From contig BJOX01000311.1 of assembly GCA_009731375.1 (NCBI GenBank), positions 402,538 through 466,537 on the forward strand: 64,000 nucleotides of DNA, written 5' to 3'. Source of the DNA: Paulinella micropora (Eukaryota > Cercozoa > Imbricatea > Euglyphida). The translations under genes and the position numbers were made by a program. This document shows, one piece after another, positions 22,239-34,723 of the stretch. Numbering within the stretch: position 1 is the first letter of the stretch; the number at the start of each line of letters is the position of its first letter. A model generated the notes under the pieces. That model was not told the DNA's origin. It saw only the letters and a list, made by a program, of their open reading frames with translations, and ran no database searches.

Positions 22239-25200
22239 TTATTTTTCTAATATTTGAAGTCTCCGGCGGTACTTGGAGCCACTGGTGACCGCATCGCCCG
22301 CCAGCCCCAACGCAAACGCCCTAGTCCCTGCCGTTCGCCAAAAAATTGATGAAAGATGTGCTTTGCTGCTGCATATGAGCGAGATAAGAGCTCGCTTGCT
22401 GTGTAGAATGTGCGAGGAGGAAGGCCGAGAGCCCCCCTTCTCCGGAGCCGCGGTGACTTGGCTGCCAAATTGCGTGCTGGCCGCCATACCCGGGGAAGGA
22501 GGAAGGCCTGCACCACCGCCGTCGTAAGCACCTCGGTTGTTGTTCCGAGGTGGGCTGAAGAAGCTTGTGCCATCATTTCCGATCTGCTCCGGCACGCAGC
22601 GGGGGCAACGGCAGCCCTTACCGTGCGGATCGCAAGTTTCGCACTTACAGCCGGCGCCGTGCTTCAACACCACCGGTTCTGGCTGGCACTCTGGGCACTT
22701 GCAGCCCGGGCCACATCTCGGCTCCTCATTTGGCGGCAGGCGGGGCTGTTCCCAAGGTTGCTTATGCTTTTTCTTGTGCTTTCAGGTCGGTTTTGGGCTC
22801 GGAGTGGGAGATGGGGAATCGGATTCGTGGGATTCGTCGGACTCCTCCTCTTCGCTCACCTCCGGGCTGGAGCTCCCGTCTACAATGCACAAAGCACAAC
22901 GCATTACGAGCGCTAGCAACACATCAAGCGCGATTACCTTTTGCTCTGCGCTCTTTTTTGCAAAAAGGGCACATGCAGGTTTTCTTGTTGTGATGCGCAT
23001 TGCCGCCGGGCCCCTTGCCGCCTTCGCCTGCCTTCTTCTTCGCTCCTTTCTTCTTGCCAGGTTTTCCCTGCGAACACAACATACAAAATGTTTGTTACTG
23101 CCTGAAAGTCAAAGCACTTACCGGGGTAGTATGCTTCGGTGGTGCCACTGGTACTACTACTTCAGGCGACTTCGACTTCGGTGGCCATATGAGGTTGCCG
23201 TCCTACTCACAGCACTGTAGGTGTCTACTCACAACACTGTAGGTGTGGCAACCAAAGCAAAAAATAAAAACAAGACCGCGTCTGCAGCCACAGGCATGGT
23301 GATGGGCAGCAATCCCTTGCAGTGCCTCTTCCAGTAGTAGGAGTCCACCAGCCCGTCATAAGCAAAATAAAAAAAAACACCATAAACAAGGTTGTCAATC
23401 ATCTTGATCACGGAAAACGCATTTCCCTTGCTCTGGCGAAAAATCCAAGTACAGTTGGCGCCAGAGCCCTCCGATGCATGGTTTATCAGCGCCCCCGCTT
23501 GCGACGGCGGTCTCTTCCCGTTGAGCAGTTCTTCGCGGTACATCTCCGTACAACACCAGACCTTCTGCCCAATCTGCATCGAATACTCACCTGGATTTGC
23601 CAAAGCATTCTTGTACCCCGCCGGATCGCGCTTTGCATCGTTGCAGTCTCCGATATACTCAAGGCGCAGCATTTTGCCCAACCCAGTCAGTTCGTCGCCC
23701 TCCCGTAGCCCGATTTCACCGAATACGCCACCGTTGATTGGGTAAAGCTGAACACCAACGCCATCTAACTTCGCGCCTGTCTGGTCCACGAAGGAAGCCA
23801 TAGGCCTAATGCGTATCTCGCCTTTCCGCAATGTCGCTGTGCGCGCGGACTTCCGGTTCGCAAGGCCGCTAATACATCCACAGAAGGATCGCAGCAGAGC
23901 AAACGATATGATGGCTTACCTGGGACTGGTCGCGGCTGAATCAGGGGAGATAATCTTTCGATTGCCCTTTGGCGCTGACGTACGCGTGTACCTCCGCCCC
24001 GCAAATCCGGCGAAGGGGCAGGCGACGACTCAACCAGCAACCCGGCAGTCACTTTACGGTAAGGTTCAATGGCAGGAAGCAACGAATCGCTGGGCCAACG
24101 ACCGTTGGCAGCATGAATGTGTGGCTCCACAAGGGGATAGATGTACTTTTCGATCAGGCAGCTGGAGGGGCGCCCAGGATGTTCATCCCACTCTTTGACA
24201 GTCTCGATTGGGTCAATATCCTCTGCGACACAAAAGCGTAAATCAAAAACCAGTTCCCCCTTTTCATTCAATTCAGGCGCCTCGATCGCAACTAATAGTG
24301 CGCGGCCTTCTTCAGTAAAATTGTCAGCGTTAGCTGAATCCGGCAGCAGATGACGGCCGGGTCTATGTAGTGCAATAAGAAATTCTATTATACCAGCGCG
24401 AAATTTTGTTTACCCGATCAGCACAATCTTTTCGGAAGACACCGACTTCGTCATGATCCAATCGAGCTGCTACAAAATAATGCCACAATACGACATAAAC
24501 AGTGCTGCAAAACTAATAGTACGCTGAGGTTGAGCCCAAGGTTGCTTCAATACTGGCCCTCCAGGCAAGCAAACCATGCAGGGGTGTATGTAAGCGAGGT
24601 TCCCTCCTGCTGGGTCCTGCTGTACTTTAGCAAGGTTCTGAAAGCCACAAAAAGGAATTATAAGCAAGAGGCACATTGCATCGAAACAAACAAAAAAAGT
24701 AACAAGAACAATAGTTATTTTTTTGCTTGTTTCTGACCCAAACGTCTTTGCTTCCCGATCCTCTTTGCTCATGTCGCTGGGTAATTTGTAATAATATTGT
24801 TTGGCTGATTTCAGTTTCCACTTATTGTGAGCATTCTGCTTTCCCGCTGCCCCACTAGCCCACGGCCACTGGCAACTCGCGGCCAACGCCTGCGACTCCT
24901 CGGCATTATTGCTGGCATCGCCTGCCTGCTGCCCCTTGCCCTCCCCACCGTCGCTGCTTCCACCCTTGTCGCTACCCTTAGTTTTGCTACCTTTTGAAGC
25001 TGCAGTGGAGCTACTCCAGCCAACAAGCGAAGATAGAATTTGGAGCTAGCACTTCATCACCTTCTCTGTCACCTGCCTCGCTGGTGGTGATATCAACTGC
25101 CTGGGGGGATACTTCATCTTCCCCCATGAGCCCTTGCTTCGCAGCAGACGAAACTTCGCTCAATTGCTGCAGATTCCGGAGTATTTCCTCCCGGTTTCGC

Positions 25201-26243
25201 TTCGGTGGAGGGGGCAGGTCGTTCTCTTTGGGATCCGGCGTCACCCTACCAATACAAGCCATGCAGTACGCAAACACAAGAAATTATTGTGCATAGACCG
25301 TTCCTGCACAGGCGCCGGTTCTGGCTCCTTCGCTTCCTCCGCTGTGTCGACACTACATCAGCATAAAAACAAAGGATGCTGTGTTTATGACCCAAAAGAC
25401 TGAAACAATTGGACCTAGCGCTGAATTTAAGTGCTCGCTGTAGATGCTTACTCGCCTTTTGCGCTTGCTTCTTGGCTGCTCCTTTTTTGCGACCGCGACC
25501 TTTGGGCGACCACTAGTATGATTGCAGAGCATATTAAAAGAAGAAACAGCAGCACAGGGCGTTGTATGTGAGGTTATGTGTCTGTGTACCCCCCCCCCCC
25601 GCCCCCGCATTTTCGCACCCCTGTCGGAATAAGTCATAGTTTGTAGGAACGAGAAGAAATTGGGAGCTTATATTTGCAGGGGAGCTAGGGCCAGGCATGA
25701 TGTTGATGCTGATATAATTGTTTTGGAATGCACGCAAATATTTATCTTATGGAAGTGTCATGTGTGTGTGAGTGTGTGTGAGTGTGTGTGTGTGTGTGTG
25801 ATCGTACAGCAGCCAACCTTTTGCTGTGCTTTCGACTTCTTGGAAGCAGAAGAACTGGCATCCCTTTCCGCCTTGCCTTTCGGCTTTGAGGCGGCTGGCT
25901 TCGCTGCCTCCTGGACAGAGACAGGCTGCTTACGTTTTACCCTTGGTTGGCGTTGCTCCGCCAGCTTCGGGTCAAAATACGGGGGCTCTTTCGCGAGCTC
26001 AAAAAATTTTGTACTGCGCTTGGGCACATAAGTGAAAACTCTTTTGGGTTCAACGTTCTCCCAAGCTGGCTTAGTGGGGTCAAAGTGAGGGAAATCATAA
26101 TACAAAGCCGTAACCTCAGGAGAAATGTCGCACTTGCTCAGATTTCCCCAGACCTTTTTTCCGTTCACTTGAACAAACACTTCTTGCTTCCAATCTGAGC
26201 ATTCCATTCGATAGGCGTTAATTGTTTTTACTTGAATTGTCAT
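22239..26243 (-). CDS. Multi-exon gene with SET-like domain and Cys-rich repeats (element gene 1)
   Basis: Probable start at ATG 26243; exon 1 runs to 25818, where the donor GTTGGC follows AAAAG. A small basic exon lies at 25512-25452 (PKGRGRKKG, AT-hook-like), then acidic/Pro-rich exons near 25352-25303 and 25250-25011, a Lys-rich piece near 24830-24740, and a piece near 24310-23945 ending in a 51-bp intron (GTAAGC...TATTAG). The exon at about 23890-23330 has a SET-like layout: GDELTGLGKMLRLEYIGD, then GALINHASEGSGANCTW matching the NHxxxPNC region, then VFFYFAYDG where the terminal Tyr lies. Downstream pieces hold TCMCPFCKK and three successive Cys motifs of the form GxGC[KR]CxxC (about 22700-22590), like post-SET or CXC zinc clusters. 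Exon phases in the middle are unresolved. A protein-lysine methyltransferase role is a hypothesis from the motif layout only. Confidence 0.42.
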
Positions 26244-26618
26244 GAGAAGCCCTTTTGCACGCAGGAGATGAGCTAGAAGCTTGGTGGGAAAACCAATGCA
26301 ACGGATTGCCAGGCAAAGTCCACTGGATGCCAAAAAACTAGCCTAATGCCGATATTCCCTGCATGGCACGGCAAGGCTATTTTCTTTTAAAACGAACGCT
26401 TCTGCTTTGTCTTTGTCCAACGCGCTAGTATTCACACGCCCAAGCAGGTCTACACATGTTATTTCATTACTCCATCATTTCCATACGCGTTCGGCATGTG
26501 ATTCATAGGGCTTTTTCAGTTTGGCTGGTTCAAATTTTGGATTGCTGCAACATCGCCTGGTATATGTCTGCTCCCTGTGTGTCGTCACTGCTTGTTTCTG
26601 TTGCACCAGACGTGTACC
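26244..26618. promoter_or_regulatory. Divergent intergenic (presumed bidirectional promoter) region
   Basis: The 375 bp between the two start codons of the element's divergent genes contain no coding signal. The role is inferred from gene orientation; no specific motif was identified. Confidence 0.35.
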
Positions 26619-28889
26619 ATGTCGTTTCTGGCCAACGTAGCAAGTCTTCCAGAAGTAAGTAAGTCGGCATTGCTCTCAGCAGCAGACAGAAATCGCAGGC
26701 AGGCTAGCACCGCAGCGACTAGAGCGAAGCTTGAAGCAGGGGACATCTCCTGTGCGCAAAAGGCCTCATAGAAGGCCGATGCATATCTTCATAGCTTTAG
26801 TTCATCGAGTAGCGTCGCCTCCTCCTCAGAGGGCAGCGTGCGTAGTGGATCTAGTTCGCAAACAGGGCCGTATTCTCGACAGCGCCTCAATCTCAGTACA
26901 GTGGATCCACAACACGCAAAGAGACTTCAAAAAAGCAGGAAATACCAAACCAAAAGTTGTCACAGGAAGTGACGGACGAACAGCTTCAACAATTGCTGAT
27001 GTCCAAACAAGGACAAAAGAGGTTCCCCAAGACTGCAGCAATCTTCAAGCAAAACAAGGCTCAAGCAGCCGCTGCTACGGCTGCGAAAGCCATGGTTGAT
27101 GCTATGCCCAAAAGGGCAGCTCACAAACAAGCTATAATTGGGAAGCTTCGTGGGCCAATGACTGCCAAGCAGTTTCATGATGCCTTCCCTTCCGTCAGCG
27201 ATAGGTATGCTAGGAAAGCGGTAGCTGCAGTTCGCGCCGCAGACGAGGCTACGGCAGCAGGCATAAAACTAAAAAAGAAGGATATTTTCACGCAGCCAAT
27301 GATGGACAGCGTTGAGCGTGAGAAGATCTTTCCTTTGGAAAGACGCATCACTGCATCTATTGTCAAGGAGAATTTGGGAGCTAAGTCGGGCTCGAATGCT
27401 GCCTTTTGGTTTGGGAAATTGGATTCCTTTCACGAGTGGTTCAGAACCACTGCCCATCCGCTCATTTTTGAACAAATGGTCGGGGAAGCAGGGGGGATCC
27501 AGCGATTGGGCAGGGTGTACAAATTTGGGAAGTGGTTTCAGCAGAACGCTCAGGCACACATTTGCCGGGGAGGCTGTGTGGAGGAGGGCAGTGGTGAGGT
27601 TTGTCATCACAACTACGCACCCCGCAGCAGCCCAACCGTTGGCAACATTCTGAAGGAGGAGGACGTGCTGTTTCGGTGCATTACAAAGACGGTGCCTTGC
27701 AAATGGCACGATAACTACGAACGGTGAAAGGCTGAGCCGACTCGTCTGGAAAGTGCGACCGGCAAAAGGAATCACGAAAAAATCCAAAGGCTCAGGGAGA
27801 AGCCGAGGAAGTGCGCGAAGCACGAGGCTCAGTACAATGTGCAGAGAAGGTTTATTTTGTATTTTCCTTGCTCGCGCCACCTTTGTTGTGCTGTAGGTAT
27901 GTCCAGATGAAAGTGGACGCGCTTGAAGCTGGTTCGGGTCAATGGGTAATATACCAAAATTATATTTCTTGGTATTCGGAAAGCGGTGAGAAGATGAACG
28001 ACCTGTTGTTCACCCGGGTCACCAGGCGAGCGGACGGGCAGCTCCAATACGAGTATATTCACAACATCATGAGGGTTGAGCACTCAGGTGCTACCACCAG
28101 ATACATCTGGGATTACCGCATGAAGAACAAGGAGCAAGGGGGCAGCGGTGAGATTAGGTCGCTCTCAGGCCCCGGGCTGCGCACTGGCGATGGAGGCGGT
28201 GATTTCCACAACAAGGAGTGCATTTTTGCGGAAAGCCGGTAGTTTGGTTTGAAATTGTCCACTAGTAATGCACCGAAGCAGCACTGAGCTATATATGTAT
28301 ATAGGTACTTTGAGTTGTACCAAGTGGAGATGAGCGTAGATATGCTGTGCGGCGGCCACGCTTGGAACGTTTGCGACGGCGATAAAGGTATTCATACCCG
28401 TGTTTTCACTCGCGACCAGGTTGCGCAGAATCGTGGGTTCGACCTTATCGAAGATTGGCTGTATTCGGCTGCTGGTGCTGGATTCGAGAATCATCGCTCC
28501 TGCGGCCACGATGCCGACGTGATAATGGCCTGGGTGGCAAAGAATAAGCTGGAGCCCCGCGAGTGTGCTACCTGGCGCTTCCGCGATCTGAGATCCTTTG
28601 TTTACTTGAGGGAAACCGACGGGAGGAAGAAGTATATCCCTGGCGTTGCGTACGGCGCTTTGAATAGCGAGGTTGAGTTCGCGGATCGCATAGTGAGATT
28701 GATTTGCGGCAAGATAAGGCGGCAGGCGGGGCCAGGTGCGAGAAGTGCACCCAAGCTTTCAAAAAGCCGACGTTTACCCACCCCAAAGGGGAGGAGTGTC
28801 CATCCAAAAAAACGCGGTTGGGAGAGCCGGCGTTGGCGGTTCACGTGAAGTCAGGCCTTACCGACGACATGGTGGAGGAAGATGATTAA
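26619..28889 (+). CDS. Multi-exon transposase-like candidate (element gene 2), one in-frame TGA
   Basis: ATG at 26619 is followed after 13 codons by a consensus donor (GTAAGTAAG). The main exon is open from about 26870 to 27727 and includes an Ala/Lys-rich helix and an HTH-like segment (MTAKQFHDAFPSVSDRYARK), then CRGGC. An in-frame TGA at 27725-27727 interrupts; the same frame continues to 27845, where a 50-bp intron (GTTTAT...CTGTAG) joins IYQNYISWYSESGEK. A 66-bp intron at 28239-28304 rejoins the frame before CGGHAWNVCDGDKG. That GHxxxxCDG pattern recalls the HGKGxCDG region of several eukaryotic transposase families; this is weak evidence. The 3' end either stops at 28848 or shifts into a frame with CEKC and HPKGEEC (zinc-binding) that ends at 28887-28889. 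Confidence 0.42.
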
Positions 28890-29522
28890 AGCAGGCGTTC
28901 GGTAGCTGCTTGCAATGTTCCCCTGAAATGCAACCCCAGCATCTGATCTGTGTGACCGTACTCAGGTCATGTGCTGGAATCGCGGCAATAATTTTTGAAA
29001 TGCAGCGTAATAACCCACCGTGGCTGGCAAGTGCCACCAGCAGCTGGGAATATCAGGAATTTGTTGTTGTTTTTCATGATTTTAGTTGTTTTGCTCTGTT
29101 TGCAGCGTGGCAATCGTTTGTTTATGATTAGGTGCTAGCACTTGAATAATATTGCTTGGCTGTTTTCGTGACTCAGCGCTAGCGCTCAATGCGCTGCTGT
29201 AGAATGCTGTGCAGTGGCTGGCAAGTGCCACCAGCGACGGGAAATCTGCAGAAATAGATAAAATTAATACATTTATGAGTTTTTGATTGATTTCCGACGT
29301 TTGGACTTGCACAAACATGCTCATAATGCGTGGCTCTCCATGAGTTTGCTGATGGTGGTGCTGTTTCGCCTGCAATCTTTCATAGTAGTCTTAAGTCATA
29401 TGCAATCACCTTTCAAGGTTTTTTTTTTCACTTTTTTTGCAATAAATTAATGTTTTTATCAATAATAATGAGTTTTTTGCGATAATTGTGCAATTTTAAT
29501 AATTTGTGTAAAAATTCATTTT
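28890..29522. other. Right non-coding part of the 7.6-kb element
   Basis: No gene. It contains two copies of a short string (GGCTGGCAAGTGCCACCAGC) at 29022-29041 and about 29216-29235, each near other shared words, indicating an internal direct repeat of subterminal sequence. The final 120 bp are very AT-rich. Confidence 0.5.
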
Positions 29523-29562
29523 CCGTACGACTGGACCTTGGAGCGGCCCCTCTTATTTTGAA
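29523..29562 (-). repeat. Right TIR of the 7.6-kb element
   Basis: Reverse complement begins TTCAAAATAAGAGGGGCCGC and ends CGTACGG; pairs with 21928-21966. CCGG follows at 29563-29566. Confidence 0.75.
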
Positions 29563-30898
29563 CCGGATCATATAGTTAGCCATTCGCTCCATGGCTTTTA
29601 CCCCTCTGTGCTTATACATACGACGGAACACAGTGGCATGTATGTTTTCATGATAGTGAGGACGAACGACAGGACATACAGCTTTACTATCCGACACTTT
29701 ATCTCCTTTACTCTCAGCCCTCTTATCTTTCTCAGGATTCTCAGTAGAGTAGGGTACGTATATATTAGGTACGTCACATCGCCAACCACAGATGCATGGT
29801 GACAACAAACAGTATATGTTGTGATAGGTAGGTAGTTTGGTTTTCTGAGAAAGATGAGAGGTTGGGCGTCAAGCTTGCCCCCCCGAGTCCGACGTTTCAT
29901 CATCGTCGGGCTCGGGAGTCTCGCTCGTTGGGGCATAGTAGTGGGGCAGTCCGTGGGTTCATACCATTCGTTAAGATTGAGTGGTGGGGTGCCTGGGGAA
30001 TCAAACAGTGTCACCGTCAAGTGGTTTGGGAGTGCTCTCCCTTTAGCCATAATCTGATCTTCCTCTATAAGGATGAGCTTTTTGGGCACTATAGCTTGGT
30101 CGAAACCCTTACGTACCCATGCCGAAGTGGCAACTAACCCGTATTTTAGGTGTGGATTGTAAGTGGTATGTGCATCGAGGACACTGACTTCCTCCCCATG
30201 AGCTCCCGACAGGTTCATTAGAACCTTTCCTTTGTACTCGGTTCTTATGCTCCCTTTTGCTATACGGAATTTCTGTGGGGCTCTCTTGAGTTTGATGAAC
30301 GTGGATCTATCTGGGGACTGTGTTTCGCTTGCACCACTATCGTCTACCCACACTGTAGTGTTACTGTCAGTTTTACGGTCAGGGTTGCTGTCCATCAACA
30401 TGATAGAGCACTCAGTGTGTGGGTTGTCCCGTGTTTGTTCTAGAGTGGTGGTGTCCATGTCTTCTGGGCTCTGGGGCTCATCTTCATCTGGCGGTGTCAC
30501 ACCACCCAACACAGCCTCGAGATCCTCTACCTCTTTCACCATGTAAGGGAAGGATGAAACAATGTCCCGTGCAAATGGGTTATTGTGTTTAGTAGCGAGA
30601 GTAATAACGCAGTCATGCATAGCATAATACAGCTCTGTATAAAACTCGTCATACTCTCCCTCCTGGCTCGCAATCAACACATCTCTCACAGTTCTGCTCT
30701 TAAGCCCCTGATTGAGAGCAGTGACTAACCTTTGTATTTCTTCAATGGGGGGTAGTCCCCCACCACTTAGCACCCGTTTCCCATCCTTCACCCAAACGTT
30801 ACTACACTCAGCACTACCTGCCTCTCCTTCTTCCGTGGCCACAGAAGGTCCAAACAAAAGTGGTGAAGGTGTATTAGGTAACAGAGTGGTAGGCTGCA
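29563..30898 (-). mobile_element. Copia-type retrotransposon, middle piece: protease and start of integrase
   Basis: The minus-strand ORF from 30914 (only the part from 30898 down is copia) has an acidic/polar linker and then VWVDDSGAS, the copia aspartic-protease active site (about residues 188-196), followed by the FRIAKG-type flap region typical of copia proteases. Near 29720 the useful frame changes to one carrying HYHENIHATV and ending ANYMIR at the TIR junction; His residues here and CxxC at 21880 probably formed one integrase zinc finger now split by the insertion. Left border CCGG 29563-29566; right border TGCA 30895-30898 against the LACS insert. Confidence 0.85.
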
Positions 30899-31020
30899 AC
30901 GTCGTGGGAACCACAGCTGAAAGCGCATCAACTCGGGTGAGCTCGGCAGTAGAAGCTGGATTTACTGCTCAAAAAGCCGAGATTCGCAAGGAAACGAATG
31001 CATTTTATCAACTAGCTATC

Positions 31021-31914
31021 TAGTTCTGAACCGCAAGCTTTCAAAAAAAAGTAAAGCTATAAATAAAGAGAGCATAACTTATATAGCTGCTCACTCTAGT
31101 TTCCAACTATTTTCTTTAACGTTTGTCATAGTGCTTTTTAAAAAAAACCTTACTGAATCAGAACGTCTTGGCTTTAATAATCTATTTCTTGTGTAAGCAA
31201 TACATGACATATTAATACACAACTGATTTTTTGAGTGAGCAGTAGGTCAAGACATGTATTAGTATTAATAAATTAAAAAAATTGTAAAAAAATCTATTTT
31301 ACTTTAAACGCAGATTTGCGCCCCGATTTCACAAACTTTATCAAAATGCTAACTACATATCAGTGCAATATGGTCCTTTAATAGGTAATTCAATCATATG
31401 CCTTACATACAAAAGCCCGCCAAACAACCGAAACAGCAGTTGCAGGTCTCTAACTTGAAGTCATAAAATAAAAGGTATCCATACAGGACATATTGGCATT
31501 GGTGCCACCAATGCCACCCACACAAGTAAATATCCCTTGTCCATACTATGAATTATTAATATTAACTAAATTATATACCGGTTGTATTAATCCATCACCT
31601 AGTTAACTTCCCAAGCTAAAAATAAAAGTGTAAACTTGAAGTATAACTTGAAGTATAAACTTGAAAGTTCAACACAATATTAATAATTCGGTCCGGTACG
31701 GTATTAATTCCGATAAAACGATTGGAAATCATGTGAAAATCTTAAAATTTTAATAATCTATGCGAACTCCGCAAAATCGTACGACCAGACCGAGACCGGC
31801 CCCTGGTATTTTTCAGAGGGTCATGCCGGGCGTTAGGAGAAAATAATTAGGTGACAGTTTTGTCATTTTCGGGCGGGAAAGAAGAGAAGGTTGATACTCG
31901 CCGCGGTGCCGCCA
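31021..31914. other. LACS 3' flank (copy in insert), AT-rich, no gene
   Basis: Duplicated at 43614-44494. Contains a perfect palindrome TGGCATTGGTG/CCACCAATGCCA-type near 31493-31516 and ATATTAATAATT runs; otherwise featureless apart from the TIR-like end at 31778-31815. Confidence 0.6.
31778..31815 (-). repeat. TIR-like terminus related to the 7.6-kb element (also at 44358-44395)
   Basis: Reading the reverse complement, a CAGGGGCCGG...CGGTCTGGTCGTACG string matches the layout of the 7.6-kb element TIR (AAATA, then GGGGCCG, then GTCGTACGG). Only one end was found in the neighbourhood, inside the LACS 3' flank. Confidence 0.45.
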
Positions 31915-32663
31915 TCACCACGCCTCCTCGGGCTTGGGCGCTTCCCCCAGCTCCGTGTACAATTGCTTAACATCTTCTAAATACCTAAGACCAACACGAC
32001 CATCAACACACTCGCTAACAAATATAATCCGCATCGTTAAATGTTAAGATTAAGTTACTCAAAGACTGTTAATTTTCTTGTATGTTTTCGAGAAAATGCT
32101 GAACTTTCATGTCACAAGAACACAAAGTTCAAAGTCATGTATATTAATGTCGCGACAACCGACGTGTCTAGAGAAGAAGTTTGAATAAGCATGTTGTCAC
32201 CTGTTTTTCAGCTGAGGCCGTTTGAGCTTGAAGGTGGGGGTCAAGCAGTCGTTGGCAACCGAGAAACCCGTCTGTGCAGCCAGCACACACATCACACACG
32301 GTGTGCCTGTGGCTGGCAGCTGCAGTTATGAGGGCTGACCAGGTCCTGCTCAAGCTCTTTCTCTAGGTGGATGGCCTTCACCTTCTCAAAGCCCATCAGC
32401 TTGGCCTCCGTGGCGGCTGCATTCATACTTTCCAGCACAGCCGCCTTGATGGTCTGTAGGCGCGACTTGTCTGACAGCATCTGGCAAGGAAGAAAGGTAC
32501 AGGTGCTTCATGCGGGCGCAGTGAGATATCCTGTCATTACATCTTTACAATTCCGTTCTCGCATCACATGCTTTGTCTCCCCCATCTTGTCTGTACCCTC
32601 TTTCGATGCTCATTCGCTTCTATTTGCACGCTTGCTTTCTTGCCGGGCGTTGTGGGTGCGTGC

Positions 32664-32698
<35 letters not shown>

Positions 32699-32937
32699 CG
32701 TGTGTGTGTGTGTGTACGCTTTTGAACTCTGCCAGGAAGTCTGGGGTGCCGGGGTGCGAGTCGCTTTTCCACCAGCCCTTGCCTGTGCAGAATTTGCGAA
32801 GCCACATCGCGTCAGGTACCACCACCTATCACACCACAAATACATATTACTCTTTCAGACGCATGCATATATACTATCAATATGTTTGAGCTTGCGCAGC
32901 TATATTGCGTCCGGCACCACAACCTGCCAACCGACAT

Positions 32938-32961
32938 ATATATATTTCTGTATATATATAC

Positions 32962-32995
<34 letters not shown>

Positions 32996-33178
32996 ATTAT
33001 ATATCTATATATATCTATACATATACATATATATATATAATATTATACATACATATAAATATATATATACATACATACATGTATGTATATATATATGCTA
33101 TGCATAGATACATGTGTGACATATGTGCGTGTGTGTGTGCAACTCTTTCGAGAGAGACAGAGAGAGACAGAGAGAGAC

Positions 33179-33211
<33 letters not shown>

Positions 33212-33268
33212 CAAGAGAGAGAAGAGAGAGAGAAGAGTGTGTGTGTGTGTCTGTATGTGTGTGTGTAA

Positions 33269-33302
<34 letters not shown>

Positions 33303-33345
33303 GAGAGAGAAGAGAGAGAAGAGAGAGTGTGTGACTGTGTGTGTA

Positions 33346-33398
<53 letters not shown>

Positions 33399-33425
33399 AG
33401 AGAAAGAAAGAAAGTGAGACAGTGA
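32938..33425. repeat. TA/GT/GA microsatellite cluster in LACS intron 11 (insert copy)
   Basis: Runs of (TA)n, (GT)n and (GA)n with many interruptions. The counterpart at 45518-45960 differs in length and order. The long ORFs here of repeated His-Thr, Ser-Leu or Arg-Glu are by-products of the repeats. Confidence 0.85.
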
Positions 33426-34713
33426 TGATAGAACAAGAAAAGAATGAGATATGAAAAATGAGATATGATAGACGGATAGGTAGGTAGGTCAATTGGCACA
33501 TGAATACAAGGCGAAGAGGTACCGCCACGACGACTGACTTGTAGCTGTTACCGAAGACCCAGATCTGGTTGACAGGCGCCGCGCTCTTATACGCGTCCTC
33601 CACCTTCTCCACCGCGATGTACTCGCCTAGATATATGCAACACGCACACAGCCCGGGCTCAGCACACTGACGCAAAGCAGCAAGAGCCATCAACGGAAGG
33701 CCTTGCCGAAGGACACGCTGTGCGGGGGTAAAAAACCAGCAAAGAAACCAATTGAAAACCAACAAAACAGAGGGAATGGCGCGGTGAGGATGGCGAGCAA
33801 AGACAGTGGCCTGATGGACAAGCGGGCAGGCCAGGAAGGGCAAGGCGGTGCGCTGTGCGGCAGTGCGGGGACCCTGCGCAAGCTTGAAGATGTTCTTGCG
33901 CCGGTCGATGATCGACAGCGTCCCGTCTGCACACACAGCCAGCAGCCTCGTCCACCCCCCCCCCTCCCCCACCCACCCCCTTCCCCTGCCCGCCTCCTGG
34001 TGACCTTCATTCCACCTTCCAATATCCCCTGTGTAGAGCCAGCCGTCTTCTTGCTTGAAGTATCCCAGGAAATTGGTCGGCGCTCTGCAAGCCAACACAG
34101 GGACACTGCAATCAGCCAACACACATCCACAACACACGACTCCACCAATTATGAAACAAACGCACATAAACAGCACGACTGTGTTCAGCAAACACGACTC
34201 GATACGCGCAGAAAGAGCCTAGGATAGGTGCTGGCTGGCTGTTGGGCAGAGACTTGACGACGATTTCTCCCCTAGGGTGCGGTTTGTCTTTGGACGTGTA
34301 GTTCATCTCGGGCACATCCACCAGCTTGATCTCGGTCCCCAGCGCGGGGGGCCCTAGCGATCCAGACAGGCCGACATCATACATGTAAATATATACACGC
34401 CACGCATGCAAAGGGCGCCTATATCACTAATATGCAGACATAACGCACTCAAGGATGCACGTGCCGACATGCATCAACGACTCGGCCGGTAATGCTGTCT
34501 ACAGGAGTACATACATACATCACCCACTATAATATATGCGCATATACACATAGAAGCCGCAATCCACACACACTATACGAACGAACACACACAAAAGACA
34601 CACACACACACAACCACACACACACACACATATATACATACACATACATGCACACACGCTCGGGGTTGGCAGGTTGGGGGGGGGGCGGACCGACGTGTCC
34701 AGCGTTGCCGTCG

Positions 34714-34723
34714 NNNNNNNNNN
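34714..34723. other. Assembly gap (10 N), flanks overlap by about 938 bp
   Basis: 34724-35661 repeats 33776-34713 almost perfectly, so the next contig starts inside the previous one. Confidence 0.9.

Larger units (their letters stand above)
21928..29562. mobile_element. 7,635-bp TIR DNA transposon carrying two divergent genes, inserted in copia integrase
   Basis: The ends are inverted repeats of about 39-40 bp, 21928-21966 and 29523-29562, sharing TTYAARATAAGAGGG, then CCGCTC and a terminal CGTACGG. They are flanked by CCGG on both sides. On removing the element and one CCGG, the copia reading frame on the two sides is continuous: a CGG codon is present in the same phase in both flanks. Inside are a minus-strand spliced gene (26243-22239) and a plus-strand spliced gene (26619-28889) transcribed away from a shared 375-bp interval. 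The superfamily is not recognised; 4-bp duplications occur in several, so I leave it unassigned. Confidence 0.75.

Noticed and set aside
22410-23242. Plus-strand ORFs overlapping the SET-like gene
   Set aside because: They are shadows; splice signals and the Cys-cluster motifs lie on the minus strand.
33043-34191. Long minus ORFs with His-Thr, Ser-Leu and Tyr-Ile repeats (also 45392-46726)
   Set aside because: They arise from intron microsatellites; the real coding content is the short LACS exons within them.
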